Assembly (NCBI RefSeq): GCF_033958435.1
Contig: NC_134161.1
Span: 3,224,001 to 3,288,000 of the forward strand
Direction of reading: 5' to 3'
Source: Carettochelys insculpta
Taxonomy: Eukaryota > Chordata > Testudines > Carettochelyidae
DNA length: 64,000 nt
Positions 39,001-49,681 of the stretch are shown one piece after another. Within the stretch, counting starts at the first letter, position 1. Every line of letters begins with the position of its first letter. Made by a program: the position numbers and the translations under genes. A model generated the notes under the pieces. It searched no databases and was not told where the DNA came from. It saw only the letters and a list, made by a program, of their open reading frames with translations.

Positions 39001-40506
39001 GTATCCCCTATTCAATCGCTAATGTTTCCAAGGTAGTATCTTCAAATGACTGCCATTGTATTGCTTGAGAGAGCTGATGGGTTCACAACACAAGATGCTC
39101 TATTTTTAAACAGGCATGCAAAGCAGTATTCCTCCTTTGTGCACTGGAGCCTCTTTGATACCTTTTATTTTTTGAAAAATGTTATTCCTCATAGTGCAAG
39201 CCAGAAAAATAAGACCCATTGAGGGAAATTTGTACTAGAATGGAAGTACTAAATTGATAGAGGAAGAGCGTGGCAAATGACATCTTTGTCACACTACGTG
39301 AAAGAGGAAATTTAAGCTTTGCATTTTTACCTGATCTTTAAACAGACTGAACTTCAGTTCTTCACGCTGGAGATCAGTAAAAGGAGACATTCAGACTCCA
39401 CCTGGGAGCCCAGTCGGTTGAATGAAATATGTCATTGAAGCCCTTGAATTTCTGTCAGGAGAGCCATTGCATCTGAAATGCTGTAACTTGATTATTCCTT
39501 TTCAGGGCTCTTTTTTGCAAATGCCTAAATGTTCAAAGACTTGCACATATTTTACCCAAGCCCCTTCTTTAATGAGTTGTGGCTAAATCCTGTGCAACTC
39601 TTTGAAAATTTCCAGGTTGGTGATTCTCAAGAGAAGGTAAGTTTATTCCACTTGACAAAGTGTGTGAATAAACAAAAACTATGACTTGTAGGGAACATGG
39701 AAATCTCTTAACAATCTATTGCTCTCTGCAGCACTTATCTGATACTCAGAGCTATAAAAGGAGGGAAGGAATCCCCCAACACCTGCACACGTTACAGAAG
39801 TCTGTCACTTTCATAGCAAAAATGAGTCATAAACTCGATGAGCTTTCAAGGGCTGTACATTGAGCAATAAAGCCAGAAAGAGAACCTTCTCTTAGGAGTC
39901 TTGATTCCCTGTACTGTTCTGTATCTCTTTAGCCATGATCCCAGGACAGTTTAATACCTTCATATCCCTTGGAGGGGGAGTGGGTGAAATCATAAACCGC
40001 AAAACTCTCTTGGCAAGAGAAGACCCTGCTTTATGTCAATGATGTCACTAACGAGCTGTTTCAGGAAATGTCACCATGAAAAGCGGCTCTTAAAATGTGG
40101 GGAAACTGAAAGATGACTTGCATGGGATTCTAATGAAAATGAAACACATCAACAACCCCTGTGCATCAGAGTTTATTCCAATTTCAAGAGCCCAATGGGC
40201 TACTGGGTGCAGCTAGCAAGTATAAGCTTAAATAAAGCAAGATGTCTTTCTGTACTAAAATCTCTGATCACCCATATTTCATGAAATAGGCATGCTGGAG
40301 AAGGGGACCTTTTATACATAATTTTGACAAACCCTTTCCCTAGTTTAAAAGATGGAGACTTAAGTCCTGGTATGGTAGGCTGTGTACAATCTCCAGGATT
40401 CTGACAGATGTGGTTTTGTTTCTACCTGGATAACCTAAATTCCTTTAGGGAATGCCTGGCTTCATAGTATCTACATTTGTGGCAGTTAATCCTGTAGTAT
40501 CTCTAC
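39001..40506. other. Intergenic, no gene recognised
   Basis: AT-rich sequence with short chance frames. I see no repeat, exon or RNA gene I can name. Confidence 0.5.
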
Positions 40507-41176
40507 GGCTGTGTCTACACATGAAGCCGACATCGAAGTAGCCTATTTCGATGAATAACGTCTACAAGTCCTCCAGGGCTGGCAATGTCGATGTTCAACA
40601 TTGACGTTGTGCGGCACCACATCGAAATAGGCGCTGCGAGGGAATGTCTACATGCCAAAGTAGCACACATCAAAATAAGGGTGCCAGGCACAGCTGCAGA
40701 CAGGGTCACAGGGCGGACTCAACAGCAAGCTGCTCCCTTAAAGGGCCCCTCCCAGACACAGTTGCACTAAACAACACAAGATCCACAGAGCCGACAACTG
40801 GTTGCAGACCCTGTGCATGCAGCATGGATCCCCAGCTGCAGCAGTAGCAGCCAGAAGCCCTGGGCTAAGGGCTGCTGCACATGGTGACCATAGAGCCCTG
40901 CAGGGGCTGGAGAGAGAGCGTCTCTCAACCCCTCAGCTGATGGCCGCCATGGCGGACCCCGCTATTTCGATATTGCGGGACGCGCAATGACTACACGGTC
41001 CCTACTTCGACATTCAACTTTGAAGTAGGGCGCTATTCCCATCCCCTCATGGGGTTAGCGGCTTCGACATCTCACCGCCTAACATCGAAATAGCGCCCAA
41101 CATGTGTAGCCATGACGGGTGCTATTTTGAAGTTAGTGCCATTACTTCGAAGTAGCGTGCACGTGTAGACACGGCT
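40507..41176. mobile_element. Harbinger-type non-autonomous element, about 670 bp, near full length
   Basis: The left end GGCTGTGTCTACACATGAAG and the right end TGCACGTGTAGACACGGCT are inverted repeats. Just inside, ATCGAAGTAGCC and CTATTTCGATG pair with TTACTTCGAAGTAGCG. It includes ACTTCGACATTCAACTTTGA, CATCGAAATAGCGCCC and a CATGGCGG motif in the middle. Frames inside (40,515-40,990) are short and have no transposase match. It is the best preserved DNA element here, so probably young. Flanks resemble CTA and TTA, close to a 3-bp Harbinger target duplication but not identical. Confidence 0.85.
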
Positions 41177-41204
41177 TACATGAGTTCTCAGGCTCTAGTT
41201 CTGC

Positions 41205-41340
41205 AAATCCTCCTGCAGTTGCTTAAATGTACCCATGTGAGTCATCCAACTGACTTCAATCCAGCTATTCTTGGGAGCAAAGTTCAGCATCTGTGTTTAC
41301 AGGACTGAGGCTGTGAATTACTGCTGTGTGTGTCTAGCTT
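41205..41340. repeat. Palindromic amniote repeat, second copy (weak)
   Basis: TTCTGCAAATCCTCCTGCAG, then ATGTACCCATGTGAGTCATC and AACTGACTTCAATCC resemble a repeat with TCCTGCAAACACT, CATGTGAGTAGTC and ATTGACTTCAATGG. Only the left half is convincing. Confidence 0.45.
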
Positions 41341-43236
41341 TCTATCTGCCTTTTGAACAATAGTTTGACCTACCTTGAACTTCTCTTCAGGAGAAATTCC
41401 TCTGGACTTAATACATTTTAGATGTGTAGTCCCACCTATCAAGAAACTTAAAGTAACACTATTTTACTGAGCTCATGAAAACAGAATTTCTCACTCTTGG
41501 TTCTTTAGAAGTAGTTACATAAAATTCTTCTTGTAGAGCTGTGTAAATATTCTTTTTAGAATGAGTGGGTTCCACATAAATTAGCAACAGTATCTGAGGC
41601 ACAAATATGCCAACTGTGAACGTGTGTGTAGCTTATACTATGCGGTTAGAACCAAAACTCAAAAGGGCCCATTAAAAGAAATAGAAAAACGACTTCTCAG
41701 ATAGGTGCCAAATTGGTCTGTAACCTGGTATGTCATGCAGTACTCACTGTTCATACAAACACCTGAATGTGAATCTTTCTAATATTGTTACAGATCACTG
41801 AGGGCAAATACGTGATTTAAGTAGTGTTTGGTCTTTAGTGGATTGCATGGGGAAAAGCAATACATGAATTTGCCCTTTCCACTTTTCTCTCTGTCTGACC
41901 GTAGATATATGAAAGTTTAGCACGTCATTGTTTTAGCACTCAAGTGTATCAGACTGGAATTCTCGTTTTAAGTATATTTTGGTTCTTTCTTTAAAAATGC
42001 ATTAACAAACAATTGATTATTGGTTATAAACTGCAAAAACACCATCTGGTACTTGAAATTAGCTAAATTGAAGTTGGAGGGGGGGAAAAACCCATTTGAA
42101 GAATGTTTGCCCATGGCATAAAAGTAATACTGTCAAGAAATTCCTCATGCTCATAACTTTTATTAAGTAGCTATGGAAACTGGGCACATCTCACATATTC
42201 CATGTGAGTTATATCATCAAGTCGGAGAATTTATCCTGCCTATCACACTCGAATGGATTTCAGTGGATATCCCCAGTTACAAATGTTAGGAAATTGTAGC
42301 CCATACAGTCTTAATGTTCCCCCCTTCCACTACTTGGCAATGTGGAAAAATTAAGTCTTCAGTAGATTCAGAGGGTTTGATTCTTGGTTACTCTGAAGCC
42401 CTTCTTTTATCGCTCCAGCAGCGTGAGGAATCTTTGAATAAGCAGCAGCAGCATGATGTGAATCTCTCCTCTGTGGAGAAGGGACTAGGAAGAGATGGTT
42501 GAAGTGAGCGGCGGGGAGGGTGAGGAATGACTTCAGTAGTTGAGCCTTACTCACTCGCAGCCCTTAGCGAGAGAACAGGTTGGGAGCCTGGCATTGAAGT
42601 ATGGATATTTGCTCTTTCCCCAGGCTCATGGGCTGCTCTACTTATGATGTGTGCCAGGCACAATCCTACAAGGCTGGAGAACACAGAACGGAAGTGGCAT
42701 AACAATCTCTCAACCCCCATCCTGTTTCTCCACCAGAGGAATTAAGAAATGGCCGATATCCCCCAGGTTCCCTCAGCCCCCTGACTGCTGCTGTATGAAA
42801 GAGGTGCCTCCCAGAGTGAGAAACTGGCTGGCCGCTGCACGTCCATTCGACTGGGAGACTGAGAGGCCTTGAAACATGATGGAATGTAAATTTGCAAATC
42901 CTGAACTATAAGAAATGGCTCCATGGATCAACTGCTCGGGCAAGTCTTTATCAGACCATTCTCCCCCTCACCACCACCTTTGTAGTCAGCTCCTGAGGCC
43001 AGCTGCCTGAGCTCCTGAATACAATATACTTTTCAGCCTCTTCTAGTGGCGCTCACGCTTCAAGATCCAAATTGCTAACTCACTGTGACCGATAACGGAG
43101 GTTAAACTTCAATGAGAGAGGAAATTGTTTTCCTCTTGAAACAAAATTTAATGCATTTGGACATTTCCAGGAACCTACCCCCCCCACTCCTTGCACATAA
43201 CAAGCAGCTTGGTAGCCCCTTAAAGACTGGACTTTG

Positions 43237-43300
43237 TTAGCCTTTAATGCTATAGGACTGCGTGTTTGTGAAGCATCAGACAAACATGGCTACCCCTTAG
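43237..43300 (+). repeat. Sauropsid retroposon-like tail, copy 3 (3' part)
   Basis: GTTAGCCTTTAATGCTATAG, GACTGCGTGTTTGTGAAGC and CAGACAAACATGGCTACCCC match the 3' part (GTTAGTCTATAAGGTGCCA, CAGACTAACACGGCTACCCC) of the family at 21,785. Confidence 0.7.
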
Positions 43301-44699
43301 ACTATTTACCTCTCTCCTTAGTATATTTTGACTCCATTTTTGTCTGCTGAAAGAAACAGATAGTTAAGGAAGTCGTTGCCTATACTTCAGGACTTGCAAT
43401 TTGCATTCCATAATCTCTTGGTCATTGAGAGGCAGATAATTTGTCAAGGTTTGTTTTAGCTGTTGTGATATTGATATTTATTATGCAAATTGTATTTCCT
43501 ACATCTTATTGTTCTCCATCCTATGAATACTTAAATTATTATAAACCTTTACACTTAATATGGGTCGTCCCTCAATTTGATGCTTGAGCAGCAGTGGGTC
43601 AATGTACAATATCTCATGGAAGGGAATAAAATAAGTAATTAAAAATAGACAAGAGAGTCTGGTTCCTAATCATACTGAGGCAAATGGTGTTTACATGCAG
43701 TCTTTCAAACCACGTTTATTTGCCAGCATGAAAGTCCTTCTGGAGATGAACAATCTATGATGTCTTAGGCTAAGACAAGCACCCCCTCTAATCAGAGGAT
43801 AAATCTGGCTTAGTCACATAGCTGTAATGATTTTAGCAGCCTTAACATTGTGCCCATCTTGGGAAGCTGGGTACTCCTTGTGTGGAGAGCAGCATGCTTT
43901 TGTGGCCAATATGTAAAATCGGTAGGGCAAAAGGAGCCACTGCTATTCCAAAAGAAGTGAGAAGACGGCAAATCTAATGGAGGTAAAAAGGGGCTGTTTG
44001 ACCGGAGGCTGGGGGTATGACGGAAGGAGCTCAAGTGTGGTAAAGCCCTGCATTTGCTTGTATGAATGCAGACAAGGATCCAATTCAATCGGAAAAGGTT
44101 GTACTTTCCCAACCTACCGTGTGATTCTAGATTTGCCCTGAGCAGTTGTAAGTTTAGACTCTGGTAAAGCTAAAGTGACAACTCATTTGCTGTAGCATTG
44201 CTTCATATAATCTAAGACTGTTGGGGATGCCAAATATTTCCTTCCTGTTAATGCATGCTCAGACCCATAATATTTAAGGACTAATGAGAGGGGGAGAATG
44301 ATTCAATACTACTTTGCAATGGAAGTAATGCCAACTGGTCAATAGCCTGATGGTGTCCTGCATGCAATTTAGTAAGACACAGCTTGGCTTAGTCTGGAGG
44401 AGCAATTCTTTGGAGCTAGTGTTTCCTGTGAAAAGATGGAGAAAGGATTGTTGAAATAAAGAATTAAAAATGAAGTCTGGTTAAAAATCACAGCACAGAT
44501 AGAAAATCTACAGAAGGGTGTCAAATATCTGGTAAATTATCCCCTATTGATTGTCAATCTAGAAAAGAGGAAATAGGGCATGATCATCCCGGGAGGATCA
44601 CCACCTCCACTTCCATGGCTAAAATAGCAAAGGAGTAAATGGGTGTAGTGCACAAATGTCGAACTTGAAGAAATAGGAAAACTGACTGCAGGGCAGTCT

Positions 44700-44858
44700 T
44701 CAGTTTTTTTCCAGATCTGTGGAATAAAACTGTGCCCTAAAGCACATGAGTATATGCACCACCACTAGAAATGCATGCTCCCACCAGGAGCTAATCAGCT
44801 GGGTGACACTTGAATCTCTCCTGTGCCTACCCAAGTGCTCCACTTTCAGGGAATGCTG
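44700..44858 (+). repeat. Unclassified interspersed repeat, copy 2
   Basis: Partner of 12,808-12,965: GTGGAATAAAACTGTGCCC, CACATGAGTATATGCACCAC, CTAATCAGCTGGGTGACACT and TGAATCTCTCCTGTGCC, ending near TTCAGGGAATGCTGC. Same strand as copy 1. Confidence 0.75.
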
Positions 44859-47800
44859 CTGCTGAGGGTGTAGTTACTGGCATCCAATTGGTAGGCCCTT
44901 CCCCACGGCTTAACCTTTTATTGGCCCAAGTGAATGGAAAGGAGGTGGAGTGTACTTCAGTTTTGAGTCTGTTCAGGAAGCAGGCAGATGGAGGGCTGCG
45001 ATGCTGCAAATGAACTTACCTGAGCTTAACAGCTGTTGGTGTACGAGGCTCTGAAGGCTCCATGCAATTTGGCAGAATCCTTAGAACCAACCTGCTGAGA
45101 TGGGAAATACCCTCACTGGGGACCATCAGCTTGTGTATGGGTTGGTGTATTCCCCAGGGACTAAGTTGCCACTCCCAGGGTGTGCTGCTGTACTGGGGAA
45201 ATTCACATCTCTTAACTTGAAGCATTTACCAGCAACCTCCATGAGATTTTAATCTCATGGCCATTTTACTACTTCAGGGCTGCTTTTGTCTTGATCATGA
45301 AATACTTTGCGGGTGACAGCAGAAGAGAGAACTTTAAATACTCCCTGGCTGTTCTGAGCATCTCCTAAATTGTAAACCTAACTTTGCTCTTCCATAATTA
45401 GTTTCCTGTGCCACTTTTTAAAGTACCCCTCTTGTTTTGCCTTCTCCTAGGCTTGCCAACTTTCTGACTGAACACGATTCTCGCCCCACTCCTGTTCACT
45501 TGCTCATTTTCAAAGGGCTGAGGCGGTTTCCTTTTTGACGGGGTTCTAAACCGGACCTATCCAGATCCGTTAACGAGAACAAACCTAAGTGTGTAACATT
45601 CCTGTGAACAGAGGGTCCAGCTCAACCTGATACCCGAGCAGCCTGGCTGTGGTGGAAGCTTACCAAGTCCCAGACTGGCTGGTTAAAATGTTTTAAACCT
45701 TGTAAGCTTTGACTATTGCAGCTGTTTATAGTCCCCAGGGTTCCTTTGCCCTGACTGTAGGCAACATCTGCGTGACACTTCCAACCATTTTTGAGGACAA
45801 GGCATGTTTTTCCCAACTGCCTTTTTCCAGAAGGTTGTGTTCCTACAACCTCAAAACAATCTGAGGTGGAAAGACAAAATCCAAGAGTGGAAGATGGAGT
45901 AAGGTATGCTGTGCAGAGGACCCATGGAGTTTCTTCTGAAGTTAAGCTACATTATAGCATCCTGGGTGTGCTGTACCAAAATAATAGCGTGAAATGAAGA
46001 GGGCCTATTCTGAGTTTTGGGAAAGCACTGCTCATGAAGGATGGATATTTGGGTTCATGTGTCTTGGTCCCTTCTTCCTTAGGGGACATCTAGGTTTCAA
46101 CTTCACTAGCTGATGCATTAAAACTCTGGCCTGTCCCTTCAGCCTGGGACTAACACACATGCCTGCTTGAGTTTTTTTTTAAATGCACTGTGCTGCTCAG
46201 GACTGCGTTCCTCAGCCGTCACACCGGAGTCCTCTTCAATCTGTGTTCCCTTGCTGATGATGAAGGTGTGGTAGAGCTCATGATCACGTTGGCGGTTCTG
46301 ATGGTAGTTAAAAATCAGTCATGTGGCTGGCTTCTGTCTATCCGCAAACATCTCTTGTCTAACTCTGGTATTTCCTGACAAGCTATGTTAAAAATCCAGC
46401 ATTTCACGTTCTCTTTAGATCTTTCCTGCCCCTTCACCTAAAAGCTCAAGATGACTGGATCTTGGGTTGCCTGTTGGTTGTCCTTGTTCAAGCCCTAAGA
46501 TTTTCATTTTCCTATAGTTCATCATTATACTATTCATTTTAATGTGAATTCTACTCAGTATCAACTATGAATCATGGAGAGAGTATAATCAGTCACACCC
46601 ATATGGTAGGTCAGATTTTTTTTCTGTAGCAACCAAATTGCCAGCATTGGATAAAGAAGGTGCACTTTCCTGTCTTTTAGCTATACTTCTCCTCCTTGTT
46701 AAACATAAGATCCAATTTCAATGGTACTACTGGAGCTGCTGCTTAAATCATCTTTTTTAACCCCAGATACTGGTGGTAAAGGGTTTTTCTTGAAAAAGGC
46801 TTCATGTAAACAAGTAATTGTTTGGTTTTTCAAAAAAAAAATCTTGCTAGTTTGTGGGTTTTTGGATGTGAAGGGGAGAGTTGTAAATGTGGTGTTCTTG
46901 TGTTAAAGGATTTGTTTGGTTCACAAAACAAATCCCAGGCACCCACACCTCCCAATTTAAAAGTTGACAGTAAATTGTAACGTCTTAAAACTAGTACTGG
47001 ATAATCCAGACAACACTCCGGTGTCCTTTCACTGCTGAATTTGCCTCTCCATAATGAACAGTAACCCTTTCAACAAATGCAAGGAATTGGGTGTAGTCAC
47101 TATAAAGGACTTAGCCCTTGCCCCATACCCACTATTTCGTGCTGCTGATGCTGTTGCAATCTCTTGGGTCTGTCGTTGCTGACGCCTGATGCTGAACTCA
47201 AGGGAATTAAGAGAATTCTGGGACTTAGGACATGCAGATTCTATGCTAACCCTTCTTTCTCATATCCCATTTAACAGAGGGTTGTTTGCCCAGCCTGTGA
47301 CTGCTTTAAAGCTTATACGGGGAAAGGCCTTCAGTGCAACTAAGGTGACAATTTATGTCAGTATAAGAGCTGTGTAAATATCAGATGTTCTGGTTCATGG
47401 GCCCAGTTAAAAAAATTGTGGGTTGAACCAAACAGCTGCTTTGTCCATGGTTGCAGTTTTGGTTTTGACCACTTCTAAACTGTTGGATGGAAGAAAAGGG
47501 AATTTTTAATCTTTCAATGAAAGACAGTAAGGCATATTAACAAGCCAACTGCTATTTATGTAACAGGGTGGTGTAACTGAATCTATTTTAGCTGAACCTG
47601 AATTTCTAGATATAATTCCCTCTTGAAAGAATGTCATACATCCTTCTGCATGCCTTCTTTCAGTTTAACTCTTTCCCCTTTTCAAGCTAAACTTCTTTAG
47701 TAGAGTGTATCCATAGGGGAACTCAGACCATTATAATTGATGTACTTTCTTACCTACCTGAGTCCAAAAAGTGTATAATTTAATACTGATTTTGCTCAAC

Positions 47801-48491
47801 TAGCGAAACTTAATCTGGATGCTCTTACATTGATTTGTTTTTTAAAAACTGGCTTGCGCATTAGGTTACTGTATGAAGATAAATGTACAGGTGCAAAGAA
47901 AACTACTCCTACCACCTTGAACTCTACCTAGGAATGCTTCCTCAAGCTGGGCCATGAGGTGCTCAAAGTAGAACACGGAAACTGAATTTGCAAAAGTGAA
48001 AAGTAACATAGGGAGGTGGACTGTGTGTGTTGAGGAGGGGGAGTTAAGGAGTACTAATGCCTTGAGCTGTTCCCTGCCACCTCTGCTCCTCCTGTGGAGG
48101 TGGCTGTCATAAAGCTGCTCCAGGGTACTAAGCTCAGCTGCTGTTTAAGAAGCCAGCTTTCCAGCAACTGTGTGCTCTAGACTCACCTGTACCATGCTCC
48201 CTATGTTCCTAGGCCAGCCCCACCCCCAAAAACTGCACTCTGCTCTGCTGTGCAGTGCAGCAGCTGGCCAAGTCCTGGGTGCAGAACCGGCAGCAGGGGC
48301 ACCCTTGCCAAGTGCTGCTGCAATTTGTGCAGCACCACCACTTGTGCAGGACCAGCCTCGTGTTTTAAAAAAAAATCACACCATTCCTGCTGTTTGAAGG
48401 TGTAGGATACCATAGTGAAGCTAAAACAACCCGTGCTTCTGTGGAACCATGTAGACAACAGTAATGGATGAGCATAAGCTGTCATCTGCAT

Positions 48492-48610
48492 CTGACGAAA
48501 TGGGTCTTTGCCCAGGGTAGCTTATGCTCATATCATTGCTAGGCTATAATGTGCTCTAGGCCCCCCTCCTTGCTTGGGCAGACTGAGATTAACAAGGCTA
48601 CCCCTCAGCT
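48492..48610 (+). repeat. Sauropsid retroposon-like tail, copy 4
   Basis: TCTGACGAAATGGGTCTTTG, AGCTTATGCTCATATC, GGCTATAATGTGCTCTAGG and TTAACAAGGCTACCCCTCAG match the family at 21,785. Confidence 0.75.
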
Positions 48611-48967
48611 AGGGAAGCTAAAAGCTGCAGCTGTACCTGGGGATGGCGGTCTGTGGCCTACACACCCGGCAGGGGCCTAGTTTACGAAAGTTTCTCTGGG
48701 GCTTGAGTGCAGCCCCTAAAGCTTAGTCCTATGGCGCAGGAGGGGATTGGGAAAAGCAGCAGCTCCTGGCAGGGGCAAGATGACTGGAGAGAAGGGTAGT
48801 GGTCTGGTGGAGCTGGAAGAGGGGGGCTGGAAAGAAGGAGAGGGGGGCAGGTTCGTGCAGGGAAAAGCAGGGGCCTGTGCAAGGAAGTGGGGTGGTGGCT
48901 CCGGCCAGGAGGAAGAAAGTGACTGGGGAGGGATGGGGGGTGGGTGCCCGGAGACGAGTGTGAGCGG

Positions 48968-49246
48968 CACGAGGGTGAACAGAGGGGGATGAGGGGACAG
49001 GCGCGGGGGGGGGGCAAAGGGAGGAGGGGGATGAGGACACAGGCGTGGAGGGGGGAAGGGAGGAGGGGGATGAGGACACAGGCGAGGAGGGGGATGAGGA
49101 CACAGGTTTGCGGGGGGGTCAAAGGGAGGAGGGGGATGAGGACACAGGTTTGCGGGGGGGGGCAAAGGGAGGAGGGGGATGAGGACACAGGTTTGCGGGG
49201 GGGTCAAAGGGAGGAGGGGGATGAGGACACAGGTTTGCGGGGGTGC
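48968..49246. repeat. G-rich minisatellite, 42-43 bp period
   Basis: The phrase GATGAGGACACAGG recurs with starts at 49,093, 49,135, 49,178 and 49,220, giving steps of 42, 43 and 42 bp; shorter diverged units extend leftwards to about 48,968. Each unit holds several G runs of three or more, so each unit alone could form a G-quadruplex on the + strand. Because 42 is a multiple of three, the array yields long repetitive open frames on both strands. These are a by-product of the period and not evidence of a protein. Confidence 0.9.
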
Positions 49247-49404
49247 ACTGGTGGACCTCATAGGGCCTGGGGCCGCAGTCAGCGGCGGCGCAGGAGCGGC
49301 CGCAGGTGCTAGGGGCGAGGGCAGGAACGTGGTTGCGGGGAGGCCGGAGCTCGCTCACGCCCCACTGCGCTCTAGGCAGCAGCTGAGATTTTGCTCCCGG
49401 TCCC

Positions 49405-49569
49405 TTATCGCGGGGCGGGGCCTGGGCTGGGAGCGACGGCTGGCAGGCGGGGAAAGGGGCGGAGCAGCGGGCTCCGCCCCGCCCCCGCTGTGACGCAGCC
49501 GCATCTCATTAGCGGGCGCTCGGTCGCGAGGTGCGGGCGGTGCTGGCAGAGCGAAGCAGGTGCCCGGAC
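49405..49569 (+). promoter_or_regulatory. Proximal promoter and 5' UTR with GC boxes, no TATA box
   Basis: Visible sites: GC boxes (Sp1/KLF type) at 49,411-49,422, 49,456-49,465 (GGGGCGGAGC) and 49,473-49,487 on the other strand (CCGCCCCGCCCCC), and a TGACGCAG motif at 49,491-49,498 that resembles a CRE/ATF half-site. No TATA box is seen. This is the usual form of a CpG-island promoter with dispersed start sites. The transcription start probably lies between about 49,400 and 49,540, but the sequence does not fix it. Confidence 0.55.
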
Positions 49570-49681
49570 ATGGCGAGTCGGACCGAGCCCAGCAGCTGCT
49601 CCGGGCGCGGCGGCGGCGGGGCCCCCGGCATCCTCCCGCTCCCGCTGCTGCTGCTCGCCGCCGCCGCGCTCGTCCCCAGAG
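49570..49681 (+). CDS. CADM1: First coding exon, signal peptide of a probable CADM1 cell-adhesion protein (partial)
   Basis: Seen: an ATG with G at -3 and G at +4 opens 37 codons plus one base, then a GT donor (g|gtaggg), so the intron is phase 1. The peptide has a Ser/Gly-rich start (MASRTEPSS), a hydrophobic core at about residues 21-34 (ILPLPLLLLAAAAL) and a short VPRG end, a typical secretory signal peptide. No ATG occurs in the roughly 170 bases upstream, so this is the first start. Known from memory: CADM1 begins MAS, its leader ends LLLFSAAALIPTG, and exon 1 ends in phase 1 at that glycine; CADM1 is a single-pass immunoglobulin-superfamily adhesion protein at synapses and epithelial contacts. 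Inference: the leader and splice position align well, and a long empty intron in a gene-poor region fits CADM1. The immunoglobulin domains are not in the window, so another membrane or secreted protein remains possible. The frame stays open past the donor, but only because the CpG island has few stops. Confidence 0.6.

Larger units (their letters stand above)
41341..48967. other. Intergenic, no gene recognised
   Basis: AT-rich, especially 43.4-43.6 and 46.5-47.0 kb. It contains two sauropsid tails (43,237 and 48,492) and the second copy of the unclassified repeat (44,700). Frames above 48.6 kb are by-products of the minisatellite. No exon, RNA gene or promoter is seen before 48.9 kb. Confidence 0.5.

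Noticed and set aside
48682..49261. Proline-rich minus-strand frames with a 14-residue repeat (TCVLIPLLPL type)
   Set aside because: Translation of a 42-bp minisatellite; no start context, splice sites or conservation evidence.
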